DNA from: Muribaculaceae bacterium
Lineage (GTDB): Bacteria > Bacteroidota > Bacteroidia > Bacteroidales > Muribaculaceae
NCBI GenBank assembly: GCA_023666885.1
Contig: JAMPBB010000003.1
Location: 1-59,297 of the forward strand
Direction of reading: 5' to 3'
Length of the DNA stretch: 59,297 bases
The position numbers and the translations under genes were made by a program. Positions 50,634 to 59,297 of this stretch are shown here, piece by piece. A model generated the notes under the pieces. It was not told the origin of the DNA and did no database searches. It was given only the letters and a program-made list of their open reading frames with translations. Position 1 is the stretch's first letter, and each line of letters opens with the position of its first letter.

Positions 50634-51400
50634 TTGAGGTACGTAACATAGTAAAGTCCTTTGATGGCAAGACGGTGCTTCACGATGTCAGCGCCCGCTT
50701 TGAGACAGGCAAAACGAACCTCATAATAGGTCAAAGCGGTTCCGGAAAGACAGTGCTGATAAAATCCATTGTCGGGCTCCTGAAGCCGGATTCCGGCGAG
50801 ATTCTATACGATGGGCGTGACTTGATGAAGATGAACTCCGAACAGACTCGCGCACTCCGCAAAGAGATAGGCATGCTATTCCAAGGTTCAGCACTTTTTG
50901 ACTCGGAAACCGTACTTGGCAACGTAATGTTCCCCCTGATAATGTTTTCCGACATGAGCCGCGCAGAGATGCTGGATAGGGCACATTTCTGCCTGGAGCG
51001 AGTAAATCTGAAAGGCGCCGACAGCAAATACCCATCTGAAATATCAGGCGGCATGCAGAAACGCGTGGCCATAGCTCGAGCCATAGCACTGAATCCCAAG
51101 TATCTGTTCTGTGATGAGCCAAACTCCGGGCTTGACCCGCGCACATCCATTCTAATAGATGAGCTGCTGAGCGATATTACTCATGAATACAATATAACCA
51201 CCATAATAAACACCCACGACATGAACTCTGTATTGGGTATAGGTGAGAATATTGTGTTCATAAACAAGGGACACCGTGAATGGATAGGTGACAAGAAAGA
51301 GATATTCCGCACAGCCAATGAAGCGCTTAACGAATTCGTGTTTGCCACGGATCTGTTCCAGAAAGTAAAGGAATATATAGTACAGAATGCTCACGAATGA
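50630..51400 (+). CDS. mlaF: MlaF-family ABC transporter ATPase
   Basis: 256 residues. Walker A GQSGSGKT (34-41), Q-loop GMLFQGSALFD, signature SGGMQKR, Walker B YLFCDEPNSGLDP and His switch NTHD. It powers the MlaE permease. A hairpin with 51411-51443 follows the stop. Confidence 0.93.
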   Translation: MIEVRNIVKSFDGKTVLHDVSARFETGKTNLIIGQSGSGKTVLIKSIVGLLKPDSGEILYDGRDLMKMNSEQTRALRKEIGMLFQGSALFDSETVLGNVMFPLIMFSDMSRAEMLDRAHFCLERVNLKGADSKYPSEISGGMQKRVAIARAIALNPKYLFCDEPNSGLDPRTSILIDELLSDITHEYNITTIINTHDMNSVLGIGENIVFINKGHREWIGDKKEIFRTANEALNEFVFATDLFQKVKEYIVQNAHE

Positions 51401-51410
51401 GCATATGATA

Positions 51411-51443
51411 ATTAAGGCGGCTCACAAAATGAGTCGCCTTAAT
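51411..51443. terminator. Bidirectional terminator between mlaF and rubrerythrin genes
   Basis: ATTAAGGCG and CGCCTTAAT flank an inner CTCA/TGAG pairing with a 5-base loop (one mismatch pair between). Lies between convergent genes, with A/T-rich ends suited to both strands. Confidence 0.75.
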
Positions 51444-51467
51444 ATTTATCCCACTATCGGTGGATAT

Positions 51468-52049
51468 TTAATAATTGTCCTTCTTGCGTTCAAAATATCC
51501 CTGAGGCTCGCCACATACCGGACACTTTCCGGGTGCTGACTTACCGCGATGTATGTATCCGCAATAACGGCACTGCCATTCAAGCTCCTCATCGCTCTTA
51601 AACACGGTATCGCTCTGTACCTTTTCAAGCAGCTGAAGGTAGCGGGCCTCATGCCCCTGCTCTACCTGAGCCACGAGCTTGAAGTGCGATGCTATGCGGG
51701 GGAAACCCTCAGCCTGAGCCACGCGTGCAAATTCAAGGTACATATCAGCCCATTCCTCATGCTCACCGGCGGCGGCTTCCTGAAGATTACGCATAGTATC
51801 GCCTACAGGGCCGGCCGGATATGACGCCGTGATTTCAAGCATCCCTTCATCAAGGAAGCTGAAGAAGCTCTTTGCATGGGCATACTCCTGCTCGGCAGTT
51901 TCAAGGAATATGGCGGCTATCTGTTCATAACCCTCCTTCTTAGCCACCTCGGCAAATATAGTGTAACGGCCTCTGGCTTGTGACTCACCGGCAAATGACT
52001 TAAGCAGATTCTTTTCAGTTTCTGTACCTTTGATGTTCTTTGTACTCAT
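51468..52049 (-). CDS. rbr: Rubrerythrin
   Basis: 193 residues. N-terminal four-helix di-iron domain with the ligand set in SFAGESQARGRY, ETAEQEYAHA and AAGEHEEWADMY, and a C-terminal rubredoxin domain with CRYCGY and CPVCGEPQ binding one iron. It reduces hydrogen peroxide in anaerobes. Monocistronic. Confidence 0.96.
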   Translation of the reverse strand: MSTKNIKGTETEKNLLKSFAGESQARGRYTIFAEVAKKEGYEQIAAIFLETAEQEYAHAKSFFSFLDEGMLEITASYPAGPVGDTMRNLQEAAAGEHEEWADMYLEFARVAQAEGFPRIASHFKLVAQVEQGHEARYLQLLEKVQSDTVFKSDEELEWQCRYCGYIHRGKSAPGKCPVCGEPQGYFERKKDNY

Positions 52050-52110
52050 ATATTTTTCGGAAATTAGGTTTTACATACTAACATCCATATATGGCACAAA
52101 GTTCGGAAAT

Positions 52111-52154
52111 GCATAAAAAAATGGCTCCGAAACAGGGGCACTGATCCGGAGCCA
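52111..52154 (-). terminator. Intrinsic terminator of the EF-G2 gene
   Basis: On the minus strand TGGCTCCG (52154-52147 reading) pairs with CGGAGCCA at 52129-52122 and is followed directly by TTTTTTT (52120-52114). A textbook intrinsic terminator 24 bases after the gene stop. Confidence 0.85.
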
Positions 52155-52177
52155 ATAATATAATGTATCAGAAACTA

Positions 52178-54334
52178 TTAATCTTCTGAGTTCTTCTCCT
52201 CGTATTCCTTAAGGAGTTTTTCCTGAACGTCACCGGGCACGAGTTCATATGAAGCGAACTTCATGCTGAACGATGAGCGTCCGCCGGTGATGGAGCTGAG
52301 AGCCGTCGAGTAGCTTGACATCTCCTTAAGAGGTACCTTGGCTATGATCTTCTCGAAGCCGTTCTCGCTTGACATACCCATGATGATAGCGCGGCGTCCC
52401 TGAAGGTCGCTCATAACATCGCCCATAACGTCGGCAGGCACCATGACCTCTACGTCATATACAGGTTCAAGTATCTTAGGATTGGCATTGCGGAATGCTT
52501 CGCTGAATGCGTTACGTCCGGCCAGACGGAATGATATTTCATTTGAATCCACCGGATGCATCTTGCCGTCATAGATACATACACGCACGTCACGGGCATA
52601 CGAGCCGGTAAGCGGGCCCTGCTCCATGCGGTCCATAAGACCCTTTACTATGGCCGGGATAAAGCGGCTGTCAATGGCACCTCCTACTATACAGTCACAT
52701 ACCACGAGCTTACCGCCCCAAGCCAAAGGTATCTCCTGAGTGTCACGTACCTTCATAACATACTCCTGATTACCGAAACGGTAGGATACGGGAGCCGGCA
52801 TACCTTCAGTGTACGGCTCTATAATCAGATGTACCTCACCAAACTGACCGGAACCGCCCGACTGCTTTTTATGGCGATAATCAGCACGCGATGCCTTGGT
52901 AATGGTTTCGCGATACGGGATTTTCGGTTCTTCAAAAACAATGGGGAGCTTGTCATTATTCTCCACACGCCATTTGAGTGTACGCAGGTGGAATTCACCC
53001 TGGCCCGAAAGAATGGTTTGCTTGAGTTCCTTTGACTGCACTACCTCCCAAGTAGGATCTTCCTCGTGCATACGTGTCAGTATGGTGCTGAGCTTCTCGG
53101 CATCGGCTTCGTTGACCGGACGTATGGCACGCTGATATTTGGGTGCGGGATATTTAATGAAGTCAAATGCATAGTCGCAACCCTTGGCATCAAGAGTATT
53201 GCCGGTACGCACATCCTTGAGCTTTACAGTGGCGCCTATATCTCCGGCACAAAGCTTGTCGGCAGGAGTCTTTATCTGACCGCACACACAGAATATCTGT
53301 GCTATACGTTCCTTGCTGCCACGGCTTACATTCTCCAGATCCACACCGGGCGTTAGCGTGCCTGACATAACTTTAAAGTAGCTTACCTCACCTATATGCG
53401 GTTCAACAGTGGTCTTGAACATATACAGGCTGAGAGGGCCGTCGGAGGCCGGACGCACTTCCACTCCGGCAGTAGTGACAGGTGCAGGCATGTCCTCTAC
53501 AAAGGGTACCACATTGCCAAGGAACTCCATCATACGGCGTACGCCCATATCCTTAGCCGCACTTACGCAGAACACAGGGAATATGGAGCGATCCACAAGC
53601 CCTTTGCGGATACCCTCACGCATTTCATCTTCGGTAAGATGCCCCTGATCAAAGAATTTCTCCATGAGTGTTTCATCATTCTCGGCAGCGGCTTCTACAA
53701 GCTGCTGGTGCAGCTCCTGAGCACGCTCCATCTCTTCAGCCGGTATCTCCTCTATAGTAGGAACACCGCCGTCAGGGCCCCATGAATATTTCTTCATGAG
53801 CAGTACGTCAATCATGGCATTGAATCCGGCACCTACATTGAGGGGATACTGCACGGTAACTACCTTGTTGCCGAACACTTCACGTACCTGTTCTATGACA
53901 TTCTCATAGTCTACCTTATCACCGTCAAGCTGATTGAGGGCGAATACCACCGGCTTGCGTAGCTGCTCCGTGGTACGGAATATATTCTGAGTGCCTACTT
54001 CCACACCGTACTGCGAGTTGATAACTATAACGCCTGTATCCGTAACGTTAAGGGCAGTTATGGCGTTGCCTACAAAGTCATCCGCTCCCGGACAGTCGAT
54101 TACGTTAAGCTTCTTGTTAAGAAATTCAGCATAGAATATTGTGGAGAATACCGAGTAGCCATACTCTTTTTCTACAGGGAAATAATCGCTTACCGTATTC
54201 TTGGCTTCCACCGTACCACGACGTTTTATAACTCCACATTCGTAGAGCATAGCCTCTGCGAGTGTGGTTTTACCGGAGCCCTTGCTTCCAAGAAGGGCTA
54301 TGTTTTTGATTTCGTTTGTTTGATAAACCTTCAT
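52178..54334 (-). CDS. Elongation factor G paralogue EF-G2 with altered GTPase motifs
   Basis: 718 residues, all five EF-G domains. The P-loop GSKGSGKTT (16-24) is intact. Switch II reads DCPGADDF in place of DTPGHxDF, so the catalytic His is Ala84; the base-specificity motif NKxD is NQLD (134-137). These changes predict weak or absent GTP hydrolysis. A Bacteroides EF-G paralogue lacking GTPase activity has been reported to help translation in the gut under carbon limitation; I recall this as work from the Groisman laboratory, and this protein fits that description. Monocistronic with a strong terminator. Confidence 0.9.
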   Translation of the reverse strand: MKVYQTNEIKNIALLGSKGSGKTTLAEAMLYECGVIKRRGTVEAKNTVSDYFPVEKEYGYSVFSTIFYAEFLNKKLNVIDCPGADDFVGNAITALNVTDTGVIVINSQYGVEVGTQNIFRTTEQLRKPVVFALNQLDGDKVDYENVIEQVREVFGNKVVTVQYPLNVGAGFNAMIDVLLMKKYSWGPDGGVPTIEEIPAEEMERAQELHQQLVEAAAENDETLMEKFFDQGHLTEDEMREGIRKGLVDRSIFPVFCVSAAKDMGVRRMMEFLGNVVPFVEDMPAPVTTAGVEVRPASDGPLSLYMFKTTVEPHIGEVSYFKVMSGTLTPGVDLENVSRGSKERIAQIFCVCGQIKTPADKLCAGDIGATVKLKDVRTGNTLDAKGCDYAFDFIKYPAPKYQRAIRPVNEADAEKLSTILTRMHEEDPTWEVVQSKELKQTILSGQGEFHLRTLKWRVENNDKLPIVFEEPKIPYRETITKASRADYRHKKQSGGSGQFGEVHLIIEPYTEGMPAPVSYRFGNQEYVMKVRDTQEIPLAWGGKLVVCDCIVGGAIDSRFIPAIVKGLMDRMEQGPLTGSYARDVRVCIYDGKMHPVDSNEISFRLAGRNAFSEAFRNANPKILEPVYDVEVMVPADVMGDVMSDLQGRRAIIMGMSSENGFEKIIAKVPLKEMSSYSTALSSITGGRSSFSMKFASYELVPGDVQEKLLKEYEEKNSED

Positions 54335-54524
54335 GCTATCAGATGTTTAAATGTAAATACTAATAAATCTTGAACTGGAAGCCTGCATACGTGCCATCAG
54401 TTCGGAGCGCAAATTATAAAAATTTAATCAAATTTCCACCATCGATTTATATGTTACACAACACGTTTTTTGCATACCGATGCTCTGAACCAATGTCCGG
54501 AAGCAATATGTCAGGATTATTTTG

Positions 54525-54532
54525 TAACTTTG
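54525..54532 (+). promoter_or_regulatory. -7 promoter element of lon
   Basis: TAACTTTG, 55 bases before the ATG at 54587. It lies downstream of an in-frame ATG at 54470, so the longer start is unlikely. Confidence 0.5.
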
Positions 54533-54586
54533 GCATCCGTTTTGCTGTTATGTCAAAATAACGCATTACTGAGTGAAAACCTATAT

Positions 54587-56986
54587 ATGAGCAAAGAACC
54601 AGAAAAGATGATAGGATTCGGTCAAATAGACTTAAGCGATAAAAAACACCGACAGGATCCGGACCTATCAAACCTCCCGGTAATACCCACACGTGACCTT
54701 GTACTGTTTCCGGGTGTGACATTCCCCATCACGCTCGGGCGCAGCTCATCAATAGCCACCGCCACAGCCGCCGAGCAGTCCGGCATACCGGTGGCCATAG
54801 TGTGCCAGACCAAACCGGACAATGACACCCCGGCCATACCATCTGACATATATGAATATGGTGTGCTGGCTGACATAGTAAAGATATTCGAGCTCCCTGA
54901 CGCACCACGTACAGCCATTGTGCGAGCCCGCAACAAAATACGTGTCATAGGCGCCGGAAGCGAGGATCACGACGGGCTGAGTCCGCGCATAACAGCAGAG
55001 ATAATCAAGGAGCCTACTCCGCGTAAAAATGACACGGAATTCAACACTCTGGCACAGTCAGTAAAAGAAGCAGCCATATCCATTATAAAAAAGGCGCCCG
55101 ATGCTCCTGCCGAACTGACATTCAACATAGAAAACTGTCATGTCCCTACCGAGATAATAAATCTGGTGGCCACATACAGCCCCTTCCCATCCAAGATAAA
55201 GATTGAAATGCTTGCGCTCCGCCATCCGAAGGAGCGCGGATATCGCCTTATGGCCGAAATGGCTCGGAGTGAAGAGCTCTTTGCCCTGACGCAGCAGATT
55301 CATGAGCGGACACGCGCCAATATGAACGAACAGCAAAAAGCCGCTTTCCTACAGCAACAGATGGAGGTGATACGGCGTGAGCTGTACGGCGATGATGATG
55401 ACGCCACTGCCCTGCGCAAGCGAGCCGAGGACATACACTTTCCTGATGATGTGCGCGAGGTATTTGAGCGCGAGGTTGACAAATTGTCACGACTCAACCC
55501 CCAAAGCCCTGACTACTCTATACAATACTCATATCTGGATCTGCTCTTAACCCTGCCATGGAATAAAATAGATCCGCTGAGCACCAACCTTCATGAAGCT
55601 GAGGAGATACTGAATGAGGATCATTACGGACTTGAAAAAGTAAAGGAACGCGTACTTGAGCAATTAGCCGTAATGATGAACACCCCTGAAGGCCGCTCCC
55701 CTATCATATGTCTGGTAGGCGCTCCCGGTGTAGGCAAGACCTCGCTCGGCAAGTCCATAGCCAGAGCACTGGGGCGGAAATATCAGCGCGTATCGCTCGG
55801 CGGCCTGCATGATGAGTCGGAGATACGCGGACATCGCCGTACATATATAGGAGCTATGCCCGGGCGTATCATCGATGCCATGCGCCGTGCCGGCAGCTCC
55901 AATCCGGTACTTCTTCTGGATGAGATAGACAAGATGAGTCAGGATATAAAAGGCGATCCGTCATCAGCCCTTCTTGAGGTACTGGACCCCGAGCAGAACT
56001 CAAAATTCCATGACAATTATGTAGACGTGGACTATGACCTGTCAAAGGTTCTGTTCATAGCTACTGCCAACACCCTGTCCACACTCCAGCAGCCGCTTCT
56101 GGACCGCATGGAGATAATAGAGCTTTCAGGTTATCTACAAGAAGAAAAAATAGAGATAGCCCGGCGTCATCTTCTGCCGCGAAAGCTGGAAGAGAACAAT
56201 TTCACACATGAGGACATATCACTCACTGACGATGCCATACGCAGTATAATAGAGGGATATACATCGGAAAGCGGTGTACGCCAGCTCGAGAAGCGCATAG
56301 CATCCGTGGTGCGGAAAGCCGTACTTAAAAAGGTAAGCGGTAAGGAATACCCACATCTGGTGGAGCCGGATCAGATAAAGGATTATCTCGGAGTACAGCC
56401 ATACATGAGGGATCGCTATGAAGGCAATAACTTCCCCGGAGTGGTCACCGGCCTTGCATGGACAGCTGTAGGCGGCGAAATACTGTTCGTGGAGTCATCC
56501 ATATCGCACGGCAAGGGCGAGAAGCTTACCCTTACCGGCAATCTTGGTGATGTAATGAAGGAATCTGCCATCATAGCATTACAGTATGTCAAAACCCATG
56601 CGCACGAACTGAACATCGACCCTGAGATTTTCGACACCCATACGCTGCACATTCATGTGCCTGAAGGCGCTATCCCCAAGGACGGCCCATCGGCCGGGAT
56701 AACCATGGCCACATCCATAGTGTCAACACTCACCCGCCGTAAGGTGCGCGAACGCATAGCCATGACCGGAGAGATAACCCTACGCGGCAAGGTACTGCCT
56801 GTAGGCGGCATTAAGGAGAAGATTCTTGCAGCCAAGCGAGCCGGTATTGACACCATAATCCTATCCGAAGCTAACCGTAAGGATATTGAGGACATCCCGT
56901 CAAAATATCTTGACGGCATGAACTTTATTTATGTGGAAACGGTGATGGAAGTGTTTGAGAAAGCTCTTCTTGATGAAAAAGCGTAA
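54587..56986 (+). CDS. lon: ATP-dependent protease Lon
   Basis: 799 residues, LonA type. N-terminal substrate-binding domain (about 30-235, [15 protein letters not shown]), helical linker, AAA+ module with GAPGVGKTS and LLLDEIDKM, and serine protease domain with the Ser in [15 protein letters not shown] and Lys in [14 protein letters not shown]. Degrades damaged and regulatory proteins. The start at MSKEPEK is set by the promoter element upstream; the longer reading adds a cysteine-rich segment not found in Lon. Confidence 0.96.
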   Translation: MSKEPEKMIGFGQIDLSDKKHRQDPDLSNLPVIPTRDLVLFPGVTFPITLGRSSSIATATAAEQSGIPVAIVCQTKPDNDTPAIPSDIYEYGVLADIVKIFELPDAPRTAIVRARNKIRVIGAGSEDHDGLSPRITAEIIKEPTPRKNDTEFNTLAQSVKEAAISIIKKAPDAPAELTFNIENCHVPTEIINLVATYSPFPSKIKIEMLALRHPKERGYRLMAEMARSEELFALTQQIHERTRANMNEQQKAAFLQQQMEVIRRELYGDDDDATALRKRAEDIHFPDDVREVFEREVDKLSRLNPQSPDYSIQYSYLDLLLTLPWNKIDPLSTNLHEAEEILNEDHYGLEKVKERVLEQLAVMMNTPEGRSPIICLVGAPGVGKTSLGKSIARALGRKYQRVSLGGLHDESEIRGHRRTYIGAMPGRIIDAMRRAGSSNPVLLLDEIDKMSQDIKGDPSSALLEVLDPEQNSKFHDNYVDVDYDLSKVLFIATANTLSTLQQPLLDRMEIIELSGYLQEEKIEIARRHLLPRKLEENNFTHEDISLTDDAIRSIIEGYTSESGVRQLEKRIASVVRKAVLKKVSGKEYPHLVEPDQIKDYLGVQPYMRDRYEGNNFPGVVTGLAWTAVGGEILFVESSISHGKGEKLTLTGNLGDVMKESAIIALQYVKTHAHELNIDPEIFDTHTLHIHVPEGAIPKDGPSAGITMATSIVSTLTRRKVRERIAMTGEITLRGKVLPVGGIKEKILAAKRAGIDTIILSEANRKDIEDIPSKYLDGMNFIYVETVMEVFEKALLDEKA

Positions 56987-57003
56987 AATAATTAAAGAAT
57001 TAT

Positions 57004-57035
57004 TTCCATAATCAGAATAATTAGCATTATATTTG
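57004..57035 (+). promoter_or_regulatory. Promoter of the biotin-dependent decarboxylase gene
   Basis: TATATTTG at 57028-57035 matches TAnnTTTG; TTTC at 57003-57006, one base off TTTG, precedes it by 21 bases. The ATG follows 52 bases later. Confidence 0.5.
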
Positions 57036-57087
57036 CGGAGTAGAGTCCATAATCTCCCAAGAAACCAAACCAAACCATAATTAAAGA

Positions 57088-58971
57088 ATGGAACCCCGTA
57101 AACTTAAAATCAGAGATCTCACCATGCGCGACGGACAGCAGTCGCTGTTTGCCACCCGCATGAGTCAAAGCACTATCGACCGTCTGCTCCCCTATTATGA
57201 GAACGCAGGTTTTTACATAATGGAGGTATGGGGCGGCGCAGTTCCTGATTCGGTAATGCGTTACCTTGATGAATCGCCATGGAACCGTCTGCGCAAAGCC
57301 AGCGAGGCCATGAAAGGCCGGTCACTGCTCTCCGCCCTGTCACGCGGACGTAATCTGTTCGGCTACGTTCCCTATCCTGACAGTGTGCTTGAAGGATTCT
57401 ATAAGGAAGCTATCAAAAACGGCCTCAACGTGATGCGTATATTTGATGCGCTCAATGATATAGACAATGTAAAGGAGTCAATCAGGCTCATAAACGAACT
57501 TGGTGGCATAGCTGACGGAGCTGTATGCTACACTGTTGACCCTAAGGAAGAGCAGCCGGCTGCTCCCACCGGATTCGGAGCCAAGCTTAAGGCTCTGTTC
57601 GGCTCAAAACCGGCCGAGCCTGAAAAGATATTCACCGATGAATACTTTGTAGAAAAGGCTCGCGCCATGGAACGCCTCGGTGCAAAGATCATAACACTCA
57701 AAGATATGGCCGGACTTGTCAATCCGCTCCGCGCTGCATCCATCATATCCAAGCTTAAAGCTAACCTGAGCGTACCTGTCGACTTCCACACTCACTGCAC
57801 CCCCGGTTATGGCCTCGCATCGTCAGTAATGGCCATGCTGCACGGCGTAGATATACTTGACACTAACATATGGTGGTTCGGCGGTGGATCCGCTGCCCCT
57901 GCCATAGAGCTCATATATATATTTGCTAACCGTATGGGCATAGAAGTGGACGTGAACATGGAAGCCGTGGGCAAGATACGCAACGAGCTTCTCGGCGCCC
58001 GCAAGGAGCTGGCCGACTTTGACCTCGTGAAAGAAATGCCACTCCCGTTTGACCCCATCAATGATGAACTGCCTGCCGACATCTCAGCTCACTTTGACCA
58101 AGCCATAGAATGTGCCCGCAACAATGATGAGGAAGGACTTCTGGAGCACTGCCATGCCATAGAGCAATACTTCCGCTTCCCCAAGCCCAATGAATTGGTG
58201 AAAAACGCAGAGGTGCCCGGAGGAATGTATTCCAACATGGTGGCCCAGCTCAAGGCGCTTCAGGCATCGGATCTGCTGGATGACGCCATGAAGCTCATAC
58301 CTAAGGTACGCCGTGATGCCGGCCTTGTACCTCTGGTTACTCCCACCAGCCAGATTGTAGGCAGCCAGGCCGTAAGCCTGGCCCTTGACCGCAAGAAAGG
58401 CAACCCGGACTATACCACTCGCTCCAATCAGTTCATATCGCTCATAAAAGGCGAATACGGGCATACTCCCGTGGCCATTGATCCGGCGTTCCGTGAACAG
58501 ATTACAGGCAGCGCTGAGGAAAAACCCTATGACGTAACGAAATACTCCAAACCTGAAAATCCTGTAATTCCGGAATTAGGCAATGTCAAACTCGCCTCGA
58601 ATGATGAAGAGTACCTGCTACTTGAGCTTCTGCCCAATGTGGCCAACGGTTTCCTGCGCAAGCGTCGTACCGAGGAATATCAGGCGTCGGAAGCTGCACG
58701 TCAGGCTGCTACCGCTCCGGTAGTAGAAGAAACGCCCGTTGATGATGAGCCTATAACAGGTGAATTGATATCAGCACCGATGGGTGGCCGTGTCATTGAC
58801 GTAAATGTTAAGCCCGGTCAGGAAGTGAAACGCGGTCAGGTACTGCTCGTATACGAGGCCATGAAGATGGAGAACGATGTCACTTCCGATAAAGACGCTA
58901 TGGTAAAGCGCATATTTGTCAAGACCGGTGATGTTGTGGGCACAGATGCCCCCCTCATTGAATTTGCGTGA
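57088..58971 (+). CDS. oadA: Oxaloacetate decarboxylase alpha subunit / pyruvate carboxylase subunit B
   Basis: 627 residues. Carboxyltransferase TIM barrel (about 1-300) with metal and active-site marks RDGQQSLFATRM, RIFDALND, ITLKDMAG (Lys/Asp) and HTHCTPG; a PYC-OADA conserved region; an Ala/Pro-rich linker; and a C-terminal biotinyl domain with YEAMKMEN, biotin on Lys593. As an alpha subunit of a Na+-pumping decarboxylase it would need beta and gamma partners, none of which are in this window; it could also work as a methylmalonyl-CoA or pyruvate-linked transcarboxylase part. Insertion KALFGSKPAEPEK near residue 170 is a lineage-specific loop. Confidence 0.9.
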   Translation: MEPRKLKIRDLTMRDGQQSLFATRMSQSTIDRLLPYYENAGFYIMEVWGGAVPDSVMRYLDESPWNRLRKASEAMKGRSLLSALSRGRNLFGYVPYPDSVLEGFYKEAIKNGLNVMRIFDALNDIDNVKESIRLINELGGIADGAVCYTVDPKEEQPAAPTGFGAKLKALFGSKPAEPEKIFTDEYFVEKARAMERLGAKIITLKDMAGLVNPLRAASIISKLKANLSVPVDFHTHCTPGYGLASSVMAMLHGVDILDTNIWWFGGGSAAPAIELIYIFANRMGIEVDVNMEAVGKIRNELLGARKELADFDLVKEMPLPFDPINDELPADISAHFDQAIECARNNDEEGLLEHCHAIEQYFRFPKPNELVKNAEVPGGMYSNMVAQLKALQASDLLDDAMKLIPKVRRDAGLVPLVTPTSQIVGSQAVSLALDRKKGNPDYTTRSNQFISLIKGEYGHTPVAIDPAFREQITGSAEEKPYDVTKYSKPENPVIPELGNVKLASNDEEYLLLELLPNVANGFLRKRRTEEYQASEAARQAATAPVVEETPVDDEPITGELISAPMGGRVIDVNVKPGQEVKRGQVLLVYEAMKMENDVTSDKDAMVKRIFVKTGDVVGTDAPLIEFA

Positions 58972-59007
58972 ATTTGTTGCAGACATGAATTTTTAGCCAC
59001 TGAAAAA

Positions 59008-59039
59008 TTTGCACATATCGCAAAGAATCAGTACATTTG
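59008..59039 (+). promoter_or_regulatory. Full promoter of rpmE2
   Basis: TTTG (59008-59011) and TACATTTG (59032-59039) are exactly 20 bases apart. The leader to the ATG at 59111 would be about 65 bases, long enough for regulation of a ribosomal-protein gene. Confidence 0.75.
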
Positions 59040-59110
59040 CAAGCCATTACGATAGAACGCCTTACCAGCGTCTTTATAACATTTTGATAATCAAAAAAAA
59101 CAATCATAAA

Positions 59111-59297
59111 ATGAAGAAAGACATCCATCCTTCCAATTATCGTGAAGTAGCATTCAAGGACATGTCAAACGAGGAAGTATTCATAACTCGTTCAACCGTG
59201 GCATCCAAGGAAACCATTGAACTGGATGGCGTCACATATCCGCTTGTAAAGCTTGAAATCACCAGCTCATCACACCCCTTCTTCACCGGCAAGCAGA
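59111..59297 (+). CDS. rpmE2: 50S ribosomal protein L31 type B (3' end cut by window)
   Basis: The first 62 residues are visible, beginning [19 protein letters not shown] and containing [11 protein letters not shown], the hallmark of L31 proteins. It has no Cys zinc ligands, placing it in the zinc-free type B group. The gene runs off the right edge; type B L31 is normally about 80-90 residues, so roughly a quarter is missing. Confidence 0.95.
   Translation, partial: MKKDIHPSNYREVAFKDMSNEEVFITRSTVASKETIELDGVTYPLVKLEITSSSHPFFTGKQ

Noticed and set aside
1..59297. Search for tRNA, rRNA, CRISPR arrays, insertion sequences and phage genes
   Set aside because: No cloverleaf-like sequence, repeat-spacer pattern, transposase or integrase was seen; very short RNAs could still be missed by eye.

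Overview
The window looks like a gut Bacteroidota chromosome, most likely order Bacteroidales and possibly Muribaculaceae; the family is my inference from gene content, not from a marker comparison. Supporting signs are many Bacteroidota-type promoters (TAnnTTTG, in three clear cases with TTTG exactly 20 bases upstream), TonB-dependent receptors, a GT3-type glycogen synthase, type IB dihydroorotate dehydrogenase (PyrD/PyrK), the EF-G2 paralogue, and a beta-mannobiose utilisation operon laid out as in Bacteroides fragilis. I see no tRNA, rRNA, CRISPR array or insertion sequence.

Layout. 1-1051 is a very AT-rich gene-free stretch ending at an XRE regulator. 1680-7730 (minus) holds pyrD-pyrK and the glycogen synthase/glucan phosphorylase pair. 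8007-11461 (plus) holds guanine deaminase, an MFS transporter and a flavodoxin-like protein. 11553-14304 (minus) has a lipoprotein esterase and an ECF sigma operon. 14448-17158 has a DUF418 membrane protein, a frameshifted flavin reductase and its AraC regulator.

17269-30543 is the accessory heart of the window: two tail-to-tail operons. The plus operon encodes a secreted Cys-type alpha/beta hydrolase, a secreted DUF362 protein, a TonB receptor, a hexapeptide acetyltransferase, a stand-alone amino-acid adenylation domain, a GNAT and a Fes-like esterase. The minus operon encodes a PglC-like sugar transferase, a PglD-like acetyltransferase, two acyl carrier proteins, two KAS III enzymes, an SDR and an FkbH-like glyceryl-loading enzyme. 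The minus operon appears to follow a leader with a terminator and a competing pairing. Together they suggest synthesis and transport of a small acyl or aminoacyl group, either placed on a glycan or released as a metabolite. I find this the best candidate for an undescribed system.

31211-36543 has a second TonB receptor, a DUF3298 protein, UDP-glucose dehydrogenase and ribosomal protein L34 (rpmH). 36632-41662 (minus) is the mannobiose pathway (GH26, GH130, GPH symporter, 2-epimerase). 41754-45363 is an AT-rich restriction-modification operon with two cytosine-C5 methyltransferases and a putative nuclease, probably acquired by transfer. 45604-49724 has a GH110 alpha-galactosidase, a DUF4421 protein and a bile-salt-hydrolase-family enzyme. 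49884-59297 is mostly housekeeping: MlaE/MlaF-type lipid transporter, rubrerythrin, EF-G2, Lon, a biotin-dependent decarboxylase alpha subunit, and the start of ribosomal protein L31 (type B), cut by the window end.

All functions come from reading motifs and family memory; no database search was possible.
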